From assembly GCF_024763615.1 (NCBI RefSeq), contig NC_077223.1, positions 15,686,001-15,750,000 on the forward strand: a stretch of DNA of 64,000 bases, written 5' to 3'. The position numbers and the translations under genes are program-made. Source of the DNA: Phlebotomus papatasi. Lineage: Eukaryota > Arthropoda > Insecta > Diptera > Psychodidae. The notes under the pieces were generated by a model. The model saw only the letters and a program-made list of their open reading frames with translations, had not been told where the DNA came from and ran no database searches. Numbering within the stretch: position 1 is the stretch's first letter; each line of letters begins with the position of its first letter. Shown piece by piece: positions 44,590 to 56,538 of this stretch.

Positions 44590-47500
44590 CGGTTGATTAA
44601 AAGTTTAAGGTAAAATTTTGGTGGCCTGAAAATATTTTGACAAAAAATTGTTTCACCTAATTCCTCGATATCATTTTCTACGTCTTTCACTTTATGGATT
44701 TTGCAAAATAATTGCTTTTTTAAGAATGTCATACTCAGCAAGGTCGATTTATAAAAGAAATTGGGAAAATATAACACAGTCGTACAATAATGAGTATGCA
44801 GTTTTATTGAATGAAAAATGCTTTGCTTTTTGTTTATTATAAAATTCCTTTTGAAAGTCGATAAATGTGAAAATATTCTCCTAAGCATGATCCTAATCAA
44901 TCTCAAAATTTCAGTCTCATCTTCTAATGAATATAGAAAGGATAAAACCGTTCCGTTTCTATCTTTAACCATTAAGCTTCTTAATTATGACATTCACATA
45001 CAATTTTTTTCTACTTTATCGTTTATTTCTTAATTGTGAATTTTAAAATTGTAAATTTAATCAAATATGCAAATACAGTGGTACAGATCTAAATGAACAG
45101 CACCTCTAAAAATCTTATAGGCGAGGAGAACTATGTATATTTGCTATATATACATACATACATATTTTCTTCGTTGACAAAAGGGTGAAGATACTAATAT
45201 ACATAGATTTTAGCCCGAAAGCTTCTTTTTCAAATCAGCTTTTTTCAGTTTTTTTTTTGTACAATTAATTTTTATATTTTCTTCATTAATCCAAACCCAA
45301 ATTCACGAAATTCCAAAAAGCAGAAGAATTTAAAATAAGAAAATTCAAAATATCAAGGATATTTGGCATTAATGTGTATGAGGAATGAATTGTGTCCATT
45401 CACGAATAATTTCAATTTCAATCAAGTAGAAGAACTAGTAGATATGAAACATTTTCTGTTAGAGGCCCTTTAAGAATTTGAGTAAAAATTACTTTGCTAA
45501 ATTGTCAAAATCAATAATGCCAATCTCAATACAGCATTTGCATAAACTTAAAATTTCCGAGTAGAGTATGTCCCTTAAGTCAATAATTAAAAAAAAAAGC
45601 AACTATATAAAATAATTTCAAATTGTAAATTAATGCTAAAAAAAGTCCTAACACTTGATATTCTTTAGAAAAATCTAAGGCGAAATAGCTCCTTAAATGT
45701 GTTCTGGAAGATTACAAAATAAATTGTACGATTGACTAGCATAGACGGATCTAAATAAGAGAGCAATTTCTGCAGTTAATATCATTGGAAAAAAATGGAA
45801 GGAAGTAGGAACCAAGCTAAAAATAAGGATAATCGTACAAAAGTACTCTTTCCGAACGAAACTGAAATTGTTCATTTTTTATGACGCTATTTGTAACACC
45901 CTTTTAACAAGAGCTTCGAATTTACGGTACATAAAATTTTACGGTTCGTAAGATTGATCGTAAATGTTTGTGGACATTTTTGTTTGTCTGGCAAAAAATT
46001 ACGAACAATGAAAAAATTTTACGAACAAATGTTTGTAAAAGAACAAAGAATGCTCATCAAGTAATAATGTGACGAACAAAGTTTGTAAAAAAAACCTACA
46101 CACTTTTTGCAATTTTCGAGCATTTCGTAAGTCTCCAGTAGGAACTCAAAAACACTTACGAACAATTTTATAAAATATTTTTCTGAGTATATAACAATGA
46201 GAAACTTATTTCGATTTTAAAGGACGTTAACGGTCCACTGAAGAAATGGCTAACCATACACTTTAGAAAGAAAAATCATATTTTTCTTATTTTCCTAAAA
46301 TTAAGATATTTCTGGAGATTAAGCGTGTAATCATTTAAATTTTAATATGATAATAATGAAAATTAAAAAAATCAAAATGTCACTAAATTAGTTCATTTTG
46401 ATGTGTTTTAGAGTTATATTATATTATTTAGTAGAGAAATACAGATTTACATTGTTTTTAAATGATGTTTTGATATCTACCCTAGTAATATTTTCACGGT
46501 AACATTTAATAAAAAAAAATAGAAAATGAACAGTGATATAATTTTAGTTTTCCTAGAAATATAACTTATTTTCCAACACCTTAATTAGCCTCGATTTATA
46601 GTCCATACCCAAAAAATCATTCTGTCCTCGGAAATACTCGCCTATCAAAAATGTTTACAACTGCCCCAGCTTCCTCTATTTGTTAACTTAAAATAAAAAC
46701 TTAATTAATTGGCCATGGAATGCCTAATAAATTAATATGTATTCCATTTGATAAGTTTAAAAAGGGTCTTGTTATATTTATTGTAAAATTATATTGTTAA
46801 AAATATTAAAATATCAAAAAATATTGTTTAAAATTATAATTAAAGCAATTGAAAGAAAGTGATATGTCTCCAATAAGACAGTTTTAGAAATTATTAAGTT
46901 TGTTTTTTTATTAACCCTGTTAAAAATATCTGGAACCTATCACCGCAAAAAACTTGGTGCGAGACTTGGTGGAAGAATAAAGGCTATATAGGGGGAAGTA
47001 GGGCACTTTTGAAATTGAACAACTTTGAAATTGGGATTTTTCTCCTAAATAAACTAAATTACATTATGTTAAGCCTTAATTTCTTTTAAAAATAGGAGAA
47101 AAAAGCCTAATTTCAAGGGTAACCCATTTCAAAAGTACCCCATTTCCCTTATTATAGATTAATAAAACAATAAGACTTAGCCATATGGCTTAACTGCTCT
47201 AATTTCTTAGTCAAGTTCTTTTGGATGAAATTTACTTAGGATTTAATTATTAAGGGTAAATGATCTATTAGAAAACCATGATCTATTAGAAAATGAAAAA
47301 AACCAATAAAATTGGTTGCTATATTTAGGCTATTTAGGAGATTAAGACCTTCGAGAACTTTGCTAAACCTCTGGTCCGAAAACCCCTTTAGAATGTTTGT
47401 CTTAAGTATTTTGTTTAATTTCTACATGTTATTTCTTTCGAACTTTTTACCTGTAATATTTTAGTCACAAGTTCTTCATCCACATTCAATTATTACCACT

Positions 47501-48660
47501 TATCTAATTCTTTTCCATAATTTTCTTTTAAACGCCGTGTATAATGCTCTCGTATTTCTGAAGATTTATGGTTTTTTTTTCAAATTTAATCCTATGCGTG
47601 AATATTCGCATCAAATATGTTTATTTAAAAATGCTCGAATAATAACATGTAGAATTGAACAAAATCGAAGAATAATACTTTAAAGATAATCGTAAATTTC
47701 CCAAAAATTATCTTGTCGAAAGATGTTTAGAATAGGGCCTGAATCAGTACGAATCTTACTAAACTCTAACTAAGAGAAGTTCAACACTTAAGTTATTAAG
47801 TTTATTGAATCCAATTTTAATCCAATTTAGACAATTTCAAATTCTTTATTCTTCTATAAATAGTGGATTGGATAAAACTATTAAAGAACAAACCTTTATT
47901 TCCACTTTACAAATTTTTGCAAACGTTTTAAACATCACGACTTTATTTTATTATTTGCATTGCAGTCAAATAAGAAATTTAATCTCAAACAAATCTTAAT
48001 CTTAATCTTAAAACGATAAGGCATAAATTTGGCTTCACAATTGGGTTGTGGAGCTAAATTATATCACAATAATGTCCAGTTCTATTAAAAACAGGAGAAA
48101 ATACAAAATTTTAAAACTGCCCCAGTTCAAAGGTGTACCACTTTCCCCTATATACTAGTAACGATCGAGATTAGATTGCTAAAAGCAAAATTATTAATAT
48201 TAGTTTATTAAATAGTCATGCTTACTAAGTTATTGATTTTTCAAACTTGATGATCATAACTAAGATTACTTTAAACAACAGAAGCAGAAATTTCTTTAAC
48301 ATTTAGATAAAATGCGCCTAATATGCAATTTATATTAAAATGAAGCAATATAATATAGTATTGAATCTTCGAAATAATTATACCTAAGAATAAAATCTCA
48401 ATAAAGCATTATGTTACATTCATTTATTATACCTGGAACCCCTGGAACACACAAAATACTAAGTCATTCTTAATTTTAAAATGACCCTCTAAGCAAAAAT
48501 TACACTCCAAGTGTTTTCTGTAAACATTCTTTATTCACTCGGTCTCTAGTAAAAATGTGGAATAATAGTGGCATCACCCAAATATTATCACAAGAGTGAA
48601 GGATTATTTGCATTTACTGCATTTACTCGTGAGCCAAGTCAACAAGAATTTCTCCCTAGA
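44590..48660. other. Gene-free interval with repeats
   Basis: No coding exon or RNA gene recognised in 4 kb. Contents are TTTACGAACAAA-word repeats at about 45905-46200, a MITE at 46989-47151, a CCATATGG-type dispersed repeat at about 47160-47390, and the right end of another TAGGG-type MITE near 48150 (CCACTTTCCCCTA). The open frames of 60-145 codons here are low-complexity and AT-driven. Confidence 0.5.
46989..47151. repeat. MITE with TAGGGGGAAGTAGGGC ends
   Basis: TAGGGGGAAGTAGGGCACTT is opposed by AAAAGTACCCCATTTCCCTTA. The words TTTGAAATTG and TTTCAAAAG recur. Related to 59980-60201. Confidence 0.65.
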
Positions 48661-48663
48661 ATC

Positions 48664-48703
48664 TGTATTTAAGCGGAGTGAAATGTTGGAGAAAGCATCA
48701 GTT
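48664..48703 (+). promoter_or_regulatory. TATA-like box and initiator of the His/Pro/Val-rich gene
   Basis: TATTTAAG at 48666 and ATCAGTT, an arthropod initiator, 32 bases downstream at about 48697. The ATG follows after a leader of about 58 bases. Confidence 0.6.
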
Positions 48704-48756
48704 CACAAGTTTTCACACTAAGAACAACTTGAAGTCAAGTTAATTAATTCCCGAAG

Positions 48757-49417
48757 ATGAATACCTTCCATATTCTTTTGGCTGTGGCTTTCATTCAGGT
48801 GAGTTGATCTTTTCTAGGAATCACCGAAAAAGTATCCAAAGATTTCTTCTCACTGCTCCATTATCAATTTTTAGGTGGCATCTGCTGGATTTCCTGACTA
48901 CTGGAGTCACGATGGTCTCGGCACTGATATTACCGAAATCAATCATGAGGATCTAGTGAAAGAGTCAGTAGATTTACCACATACTCCTCCTTGTGCTCAA
49001 CATAAACAGGAGCCACAAAAGCAGGAGGTCGTTTACGAGAAGCCCCTGGTTGCTGAGCACACACCCTACAGGGAACAGCAGAAGGTTTATCTTCACCGTC
49101 AACCCCCAATTGTCGTCCGTCCTCCTCCATCCAAGATCTTGGTGAACCATCCACCAGTTGTTGTGAAACAGCCTCCCGTTATTCTGCACCACCACAGTCG
49201 CTCTCCAGTCATTGTCAAGCCAGTGATCATCCGTGAGAAGGAAGTCGCCACCAAGCCTGTTCTCTTCAAGGTGGCCCAGCCCAAAGGAAAGGTGTGGGTG
49301 TCCAAATGCCAGAAGCCTGAGGTCCATGTCTCACACACCTGCAACGAAGGATGCAATCACGGATTCCACAATTACCCAGTCCACCACAGTGCTCCTCACA
49401 CTGATCTGGATTTCTAA
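48757..49417 (+). CDS. Secreted Pro/Val/His-rich structural-type protein
   Basis: Exon 1 (48757-48798) encodes MNTFHILLAVAFIQ; a 76-nt phase-0 intron leads to exon 2 (48875-49417). Total 194 residues. Signal peptide cleavage is likely after VASA. The middle is built of short repeats, PPIVVRPPPSKILVNHPPVV then VKQPPVILHHH and VIVKPVII. These are typical of extracellular structural proteins of insects such as cuticle or eggshell components. The C-terminus has CQKPEVHVSHTCNEGCNHGF and ends in a His-rich stretch. Four Cys in the mature chain (positions near 39, 157, 168 and 172) could form disulfides. AATAAA at 49509-49514. Exact family not identified. Confidence 0.85.
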
Positions 49418-49837
49418 GGAATCACTTGCACTTACACCATAGACTCAATGGATGAGACCTGACGAACAAACCTTATTTATAACGATCAATTTGTTTGAGA
49501 AAACCACAAATAAAATTGTTCTACTTTTGCATCACAACACTCTACTATTTATTCTCCTTAAACCTTGTATGAAAAATTAAAGATTTTGATCTTTAAAACT
49601 TCAGCGTAGCGTTATCAAATATTTGGTTTCATCTTTAATTATTGGGATTTATATCTTTTTCATAAATCTACCAAATGAATTTATCATCTTCATAAAATTT
49701 ATCACATCACGAACACAATTAAAAATTTAAAATTCCGTAAAAATAAATTTTGATGTTAGACAACTTCCTTAAAACTTGAAAAAAAAATCAATTAAAAAAT
49801 CTTCAGTGCTTGAGTTCGAGAGTAAATATCATAAAAA

Positions 49838-50015
49838 GGGGTCCCGGTAAAAATCCCAAAACCCAAAATCCCGAACTCCAAAAACAGCCAAGATCCCAAA
49901 TGGGCCAAAATCTCGAAAGCCAAAATCACCGATATCACACTTTTAAGAATTCGAAATTTTGGATATCGGCATTTTGGTCCTTCGGAAATTTGGCTTTTGG
50001 GATTATGGTCAACAT
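49838..50015. repeat. AAAATCCCGAAAGCC short-word array (copy 3)
   Basis: Left GTAAAAATCCCAAAACCC and CAAAATCTCGAAAGCC; right TTGGCTTTTGGGATTATGG. Shorter and more decayed than the copies at 27.7 and 37.6 kb. Confidence 0.65.
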
Positions 50016-50059
50016 CGAAATAAATATTTAACTCAAGCTCCTGATAATATAAAAATATA

Positions 50060-50400
50060 CAGTAGAACCCCGCTATAGGCCATCGCTCTGTAGTTCACAA
50101 TTTATCGACCGTTGATTTCAAAACACTGATTTTAAGTTAGGTTATGTTTTTTAGTATGCGACATGCAATGTTGTCATAATTATTTTAATATTTTTGGCAA
50201 ACTTTATTGAGTAGTTGTGATAACTGTGATCCATAATGAAGAGAGCGAGAACAAGTACCGCAATCGCAAAGAAAGTGGAAGCCGTCGAGCAAAATTTTAA
50301 TACTAAAAGTCGTTGATAAATTTTAAAGAATGACATGGACTATAGTGCGACCCAAGTGTCAAATCTGGAACCAAATTTGGCCTATAGCGAGGCTCTCCTG
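50060..50400. mobile_element. TA-target MITE with CAGTAGAACCCCGCTATAGG ends
   Basis: CAGTAGAACCCCGCTATAGG is inverted at the right end (GGCCTATAGCGAGGCTCTCCTG); TA flanks both ends. A short plus-strand frame at 50236 reads MKRARTSTAIAKKVEAVEQ, reminiscent of the very start of pogo/Tigger-type DNA-binding domains, then stops. It has inserted beside a decayed Tc1-type fragment. Confidence 0.7.
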
Positions 50401-50433
50401 TATTAACAATATATTTATTGAAATTTTTATTTG

Positions 50434-50662
50434 AAAATTTAAAAACATCCGCCATTGCAACCTGGTTTTGGAATCCTTTGAGAAGATGATCGTTGAGTTT
50501 CCGCGATCTTTGTTTTAGCACATTGTAGGTTATCAAACCATTCCTCCTCTTGATTTTATGGACCAAGCTTCAATGTATTCCCATCTTTTTGCCAACATAT
50601 TGCACGGAAAGATTGAGTTGTTTCTCGAAAGGCTCAAACACTTTCTTTTCCATCCTCTTGTC
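50434..50662 (-). pseudogene. Tc1/mariner-like transposase HTH fragment with internal stop
   Basis: On the minus strand DKRMEKKVFEPFEKQLNLSV continues as QYVGKKMGIH, then TGA, then SLVHKIKRRNGLITYNVLKQ. The pattern SVxxVxKKxGIxxSxVxxIKxRxGLxTYxxxK is the second helix-turn-helix of Tc1/mariner-type transposases. There is one in-frame stop, no DDE domain, and the frame fades on both sides, so it is a dead fragment. Confidence 0.5.
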
Positions 50663-51086
50663 CTAAATCCCTGGCTTTCGGATACTTCCTCCTGGCTTTT
50701 GAGCAATAAACTTGAGTCCCTTGGACCAAATTATAATCTTCCGGACAGTAAGTTCCGGTCAATTTCGCGATCTCAGCATAATTCGTATTTGAATTTTTGA
50801 GATTATTGTCAACTTTTAATCTTTGCATGCTCTTCATCTGTTTGCAATTACGCAGTCAGAAATCAATATTTTTTAACAAGAATTTCACCAAAAGAGAGCT
50901 AATTAAATTCTCCTGAAATGACGCTGACGAAAAAAATATATACATTTTTTTGAATTAAGATAACAAGAAAAAGTTGAAAAAGTGTGAAATAAAAAAGTTT
51001 CAAAAACATTTAGAGAAAATATTCATTTTTTGTTTTTTTTTTCAATCGTCGATCAACGTCCTATTTGAGAAAGAAGGGTAGTTTAA

Positions 51087-51759
51087 CCCTTTAACGGCGA
51101 GACACTTTTTACGGACTGAAAATCAACAATAAAAATTAAACTGAGAAACATAATCAATGATAAGTCTTAAATCTAACCTTGGAAAGACCAACAGAGTCTG
51201 ACTCGGTGTATTTTGTGTTTGTGCTTCTATGAACGATAGCGACAGAAATAGCCCAAAAATTTAAGTAATTTTCCTGATAATACCAATGAATAATATTTTT
51301 CGCTTAAATGAAAAATATTACGTATGAGTATTGCATTTTTTATTGCCAAAAGGGTTTTGCTTAAAAAAAAATGAAACTTCAAAAAATAAATAAAATCAAT
51401 TATGAATTTAAGAATTTAAAAATTCGCCATTTTTGAGCTTAATGCCCAGCGCTCAATAACTTTTGTTTGTAAACATGTCTTCAAAATTGCCTGTGAGAGT
51501 GAGCGAGATAACTAGATCTAGGTTTCATTCACTCTCATTGAAATCTTAAAAACATGTTTACAAAACAAATGTTATTGTGCGCTGGGCATAAATATTCACT
51601 AAATAGCAAATAACTAGACTAGACTTTCAAAAAATATTCTAAATTCCTTCAACCTTCTACTTTACAATTATGTACAGACATAAGAAAAAAATAACTTTAG
51701 GTAGTCAGGAAAAATTATTTTTTTTATGGGACACCGGTGTTCCAATCGTCCTTAAAGGG
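51087..51759. mobile_element. TTAA-target element, 673 bp, with nested hairpin
   Basis: TTAA at 51083-51086 and 51760-51763. The ends CCCTTTAACGG and CGTCCTTAAAGGG are inverted. A second hairpin element (ATGCCCAGCGC...GCGCTGGGCAT, 51442-51589) is nested inside. No transposase frame. Confidence 0.7.
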
Positions 51760-51763
51760 TTAA

Positions 51764-52985
51764 TATATACATTGAAAATTGAATTATGAAACCATTTTAC
51801 AAAAAAAACCATAAATAGAACCACAATACATATTCTATGAGTTACAATAGAGTAAAAAATTAATTAAAATAGCAAAAATATCTCTCGAAATAAGTTGGTC
51901 TTTGATAAAAACGATGATTTTATCTGAATAGAAGAATGCCTTAGAGTCCATCAAAGTCGAGCATTTCCAAGCAAAAAAAAGTTAATTTTTGAAAAGGAAA
52001 AATCAGCCTATCATTAAAACTTGAAGTTCCAAAATGCATTTAATTTCTTATAGTTTTTCTAAGACTTCCATACAAAAAAATGTAATTTGGCATTAATTAA
52101 TTACAGAATTATTTACTTTATAAGTTTTTTTATTTATTTTTATAGTATTTTCTAAAATCTAAAATTTTCAAAGAACTGGAAAAATGTAGAGAAAGTTGTG
52201 AGGCAATTTCAAGAGGCTGAAGTTGTTTTTAAAACACATTTCCCAAAAGAAACTTACCCTTTCTTACCTGTTTCACCATTCTTTTCTTTCCTTTCTGAAA
52301 AGCTTCATGTTCAATGTAGCTTACGTTATGTGTGCTCTTGATGCTAAAAGTATCTTAATTATTTAGAAGAATGCTAGTCACAAATCATCATTTAAGTAAA
52401 ATAACTTAAATCGACTAAAATTTAAAGAGGTAAAGTGAATGCTTTTAATTGCCTAATTTTTATCTCAATGTAATCCATTTTAGGGAAAAAATCCGCTTTT
52501 ACAGACCAATCCTTCCCATAAGGCAATACTCAGGGACCATATCACGGACTGCATGAAATTCCTACATATTTTTCTGATTTTTGAAAGCAGTCAAAATTAA
52601 ACTACAAAAAATATCACCCTCTTATATCTATCCTTCTTCTGTCTTTAACTGCCTAAACTAAAGCTCATTAAAGTTGAGAAATATATAAAAATGACCGTCC
52701 TAAGTGGTAAGAAATCCAAGATCAGCAATTTTTGTTGCTAATATGACTTGTAATTCTAAACTTACTTCTAAACTATTAACATATCCTTCTTATACAGCTT
52801 TACTAAATCAAATTGAGCCCATTTTCAAACATTTCTACAAAGTAAAAATTTATTAAAGATTTAATGCAATTTATAAATAGTAAGGTGACAATTCGTTTGC
52901 TAAGCACAATTTTTCTCGTGACACAGTAATACAATACCGCTGCTTTTTAAAGTGGGTCATTGGCATAATTTTATTTCATTGAGAC
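51764..52985. other. Gene-free AT-rich interval
   Basis: I see no coding exon, RNA gene or clear repeat boundary here; the promoter of the next gene begins at 52991. Confidence 0.45.
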
Positions 52986-52990
52986 ATTCC

Positions 52991-53030
52991 CTATATAAGA
53001 ATATGAAAAGCAATTCTAAAACATCATACA
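52991..53030 (+). promoter_or_regulatory. TATA box of the 96-residue secreted protein gene
   Basis: CTATATAAG at 52991-52999, with an initiator-like TACAGTATT near 53024-53032. The ATG is at 53053. Confidence 0.6.
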
Positions 53031-53052
53031 GTATTTGGTCTATAACAAAATC

Positions 53053-53413
53053 ATGAAGTGTTCCTTTGCTCTGTTGTTGCTGTGCTTCTTTTTAGTGGTA
53101 AAATGCTTATAATAAATTTAATCCCATTTTGATATGTAGTGTTATTAAATAAAATTCAAAATTTCAGTTCTTCACTGTTTTGGATGCATTCACTATCAGT
53201 TCACTAAAGCTAGAACCCCGGGAACATGTAGAGGATATTACTAATAAGGACTTGCCCGTGAAAAGAGAAACGAATGGTCCACAACCCCGTACAATTTTTG
53301 AGCTGTTCAACTCCATCCTGGATATGTTTCAATCTCTAACGTCTTCAGCAACAACTGCCGAGAAATCTCGTATTATTCGCAACACGGAGTATGAATGGAG
53401 ACCTGTTGTATAG
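53053..53413 (+). CDS. Small secreted protein, 96 residues
   Basis: Exons 53053-53097 and 53168-53413 join at phase zero. A hydrophobic signal peptide (MKCSFALLLLCFFLVFFTVL) ends near DA. The mature part of about 75 residues has no Cys; a dibasic KR in DLPVKRETNG could be a processing site, and a short hydrophobic helix FELFNSILDMFQSL follows. The C-terminus is EYEWRPVV. The gene shares signal-exon plus short-intron architecture with its neighbours. AATAAA at 53458-53463. Family not recognised; a peptide precursor or a haemolymph protein are both possible. Confidence 0.75.
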
Positions 53414-54522
53414 TGAATGATGAGGTTTCATATTAATTTTATCTTCTATTGCAATTAAATAAATGTATTAACCCTTCCATTGAGCATTAAATAAATGCAT
53501 TTTGAATGAAATTAAGCGAGATATTTGAAGTCATCGGGTCACAATGAAATTGAGTTTTTCTCTTGCTGCTCCCTTTAAACTACATCTGTTAATGAACATC
53601 ATCTTTTGCCGAAATCTCTCAGTATGACACTGAGGTCGCAAAGCATAAAAAATACTGATATGGCTATTTAAGGAGAAAACACATTGACATAAAACAAAAC
53701 TAATTTACTTTGTGTTAGCATTTTAATGCTAAAACTATCTAAAAAGCGGAATAATTGTCTTGTGTTTTAAAAAGAGATGGCAAAGCATCCCAGCTTTGCG
53801 GAATGCTTGAACTCACGAGATAGAGCTTTCCATGAATTATTTTTTCGCATGGTGCTTTTGGTACTCACTGGTCTAGTAACGAATCAATTGATTCATACCA
53901 CAAAAGTATTTCAAAATAGTAAATTGGTAAAGAAATGATTATTCTAGAATTTTTTGCATGAGTTAAAAGCATATGGACAGACAAAAAAAGTTTAAATACG
54001 AGAAAGTTAAGTCGTTTACGGATATTTAACCAATTAATTATTGATTTCAAGACCTTTTCAAAAAATCCAAATTTAATCAAATCGATTAAAAAATAGGCCC
54101 TCTAGACTGATTAAACTTCGACTTTCAAAAATCCAAAATGGCGATTTTTTAAGCCATAGGCATCTTTGGACAAAATGTTCATCTGAACTACCTCCAAAAC
54201 CAAAATTAAAAGAAATCGTAGGAGCCGTTTTTGAAATAAACCAAAACCACATGGTTTTGAACGGTTTGGAGAGGGTGGAGAGCGATAGGGGACCGGAGAG
54301 AGCTCTCAAATCGGGAAGGTTATTTCTGAACGAGAGGATTGTTTCTTTACATTAGGGAACATCGAAGACCTGAAGTTGACATCTTTTTCTTCTTAAGTTC
54401 CAGGACAGTGACAACTTGGAAAGAGTGAAACATAACTGATCTCTGTTTAAGTTCGAGCAGTAAAATCCTAATAGACAATAGAGGATTTTTTAAATTCCTT
54501 AAAAAGTATTCAAGCTTATCAT

Positions 54523-55551
54523 TAGGGAAAGTGTGCCAAATTTCGGCCCGCTTTGTGTGTAATTTCGGCCATGCAAATAAATTAATTAAAATTATGTATG
54601 TAATCTTCGAATAATCAATAAATTCATTTTGGTTTTAAATATTTATTCATTTTAGGATGTATTAACACAAAAACCGTTAAATTTTAGGTATAATTTAAAT
54701 TTAAATTGTGTTGTAACACTCAGTGTGGAAGGAGTCTTACAAAAAATGTGACAGATCGATAGATCGATTGTGTTTCTAGCAGTCTTCTGATTTGTGGTGA
54801 AGTGCAAAAGGTTTTCCTTCGGTGTTTTTCATGAAAATTGATTAGTTTTCATTAAAGATTGTTTCTGTTTATGTTAATAGTAAATCAATCTTTAAATTTC
54901 GGGTAAAATTTCCCAACTGGATCCTGAATTTCGCGTAAAAAAGTATATACTTTCTGAGCGTCTCTTCGATAAGGTAGTGTTGCCTATTCCGGCAACATCT
55001 TTTGCTTTCCTAAATTTCTTATCAATTTTGTGTTTTTCTTTTCAATTTCTGAGTTCCACAATGTTCAGAGAAAAAATTCATCCCTTCTATGAAAAAGATG
55101 ATGTGGAAAAGGCCTTGGAAAAGTTCAGAAAGAGCAAATTGCTACGGGAATCTGCGCATAAATTTGAGATGCTACTCTTCAGGTCTTCAGGACAAATTAC
55201 ACGGAAGATCTCAGGACTTCTGGATCATATAAACGTATTAAACTAAATATTAAACTCGTTCCGTATGACGTTTAGAAATGTTCTATCTGTTGCGTTACAA
55301 AAGGTTGCCAGTAAAAAAGTGGCCGAAATTTCACTCAAAGTGGCCGGAATACTACCCAAAGCAATGCCCATATTTTTATTAATTTTTCAATATTTTAGGA
55401 AGTGATTTAAAGAAAACAAAGATGATAAACTAGTTTTCAAGGTTCCACACAACCCTCCCGAAAAGGAAGTAACAAAAAAATCAATATGATGCTTATTTGC
55501 AACTACGACGAAATTTGGCATACTTACCTATATACTTATATACTTACCCTA
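54523..55551 (+). mobile_element. TAGGGTAAGTGTGCC-family element, long copy with HTH remnant
   Basis: TAGGGAAAGTGTGCCAAATT at the left; the right end decays into a duplicated TACTTACC run before CCCTA. At 1.03 kb it is the longest family member. A frame at 55061-55246 reads MFREKIHPFYEKDDVEKALE and then KFRKSKLLRESAHKFEMLLF, resembling the HTH_psq domain of pogo-type transposases (E.ALxxxR......EAAxxF..). AATTTCGGCC and GGCCGAAATT words repeat inside. Confidence 0.6.
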
Positions 55552-56083
55552 TAACAAGTCACTTCAACAAACGTGACAATTTATAAAGGAATATGGTAAA
55601 TATATGAAGTGTTCAAAGCTAGAGTTTATCCAAACCTTAAAGTCCTTCCCTTACTTTTACTTACGTATTTTTATAATACATAGTATACTCTGTGTCAATG
55701 TGTTTATCCCTTTAGTAAGAAAGCTAAAAATTTTATGTACGTATTATCACTGTCTCTACTTATGTGAGAATTTTTCTCAATGACAATCAAATTGAGGGGA
55801 AATTTAAAGTATTTAACAGAGAATATATGAATGTTGCTTTTATCAATTTAAAATGCCTTTCAGAGCAGTCTTATCCGGACTATATTCACACACTTAGTAT
55901 TATCCCCACTCCTCCATCCAGAAAATATTGTTTTATTGACAACACAGAGATCATACTAAAGTTGCTGAATTATCAACTTCAAGCACACATCTCATTCCAA
56001 GTTCAAACTTTGTGGAGTGATATTGCACTTTTGAGGTCTGTGTTGTAAAATCTTGCTATTGCATCATAAGATTTTCTATCAAA

Positions 56084-56538
56084 ATGGCCAAATTGGGATT
56101 AATTTTCATTGCTGTCTTCTGCTTCGTCCAGGTAAAATTCATATCAAATTGAAAAAATCCAATTTATCGAATATACTTTATCAACTATTGCATTTTTTCA
56201 TGTTTTTATTGGAGTTTCTTCAACTAATGTGCATGTTTGAATAATTTAGTAATTTTAGTTATAATTTCTATTTTTTCACTCTTACTTTATATCTACCGCA
56301 ATATCAACTGCAGATTGTTATGTGTGGACGTATTCAGCGCGATACACCAACAGAAGATCAAGCCAAAAGCACGGTTGATCAGTTCCAAGACCAACTGAAA
56401 AATTTCTTTTCGGAGAAGACGTGGAATGAATTTGTTGATTCTGCATCGAAATTTGGTGCAGAAATTGCTAAGAGTGGCCAGGAGCTATTAAACAAAGTAC
56501 AGGACAAAGCAGCAACAGCACCAACTACTGCTTCTTAA
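56084..56538 (+). CDS. Nplp2-like small secreted protein (exchangeable apolipoprotein type)
   Basis: Exons 56084-56131 and 56314-56538 encode 90 residues. The signal peptide is MAKLGLIFIAVFCFVQIVMC; then GRIQRDTPTED, a basic junction. The remainder is one long amphipathic helix-like stretch (VDQFQDQLKNFFSEKTWNEF, then VDSASKFGAEIAKSGQELL) ending APTTAS. Size, MAKL start, helix content and Ala/Thr/Ser tail resemble Drosophila Nplp2, first named a neuropeptide precursor but behaving like a small exchangeable apolipoprotein. It may be a distant, shorter relative of the apolipophorin-III-like gene 6 kb downstream. No Cys in the mature chain. AATAAA at 56563-56568. No clear TATA box found. Confidence 0.75.

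Noticed and set aside
48939..49356. Several antisense frames over the Pro/Val/His-rich gene
   Set aside because: They arise from codon bias of the sense exon and have no independent support.
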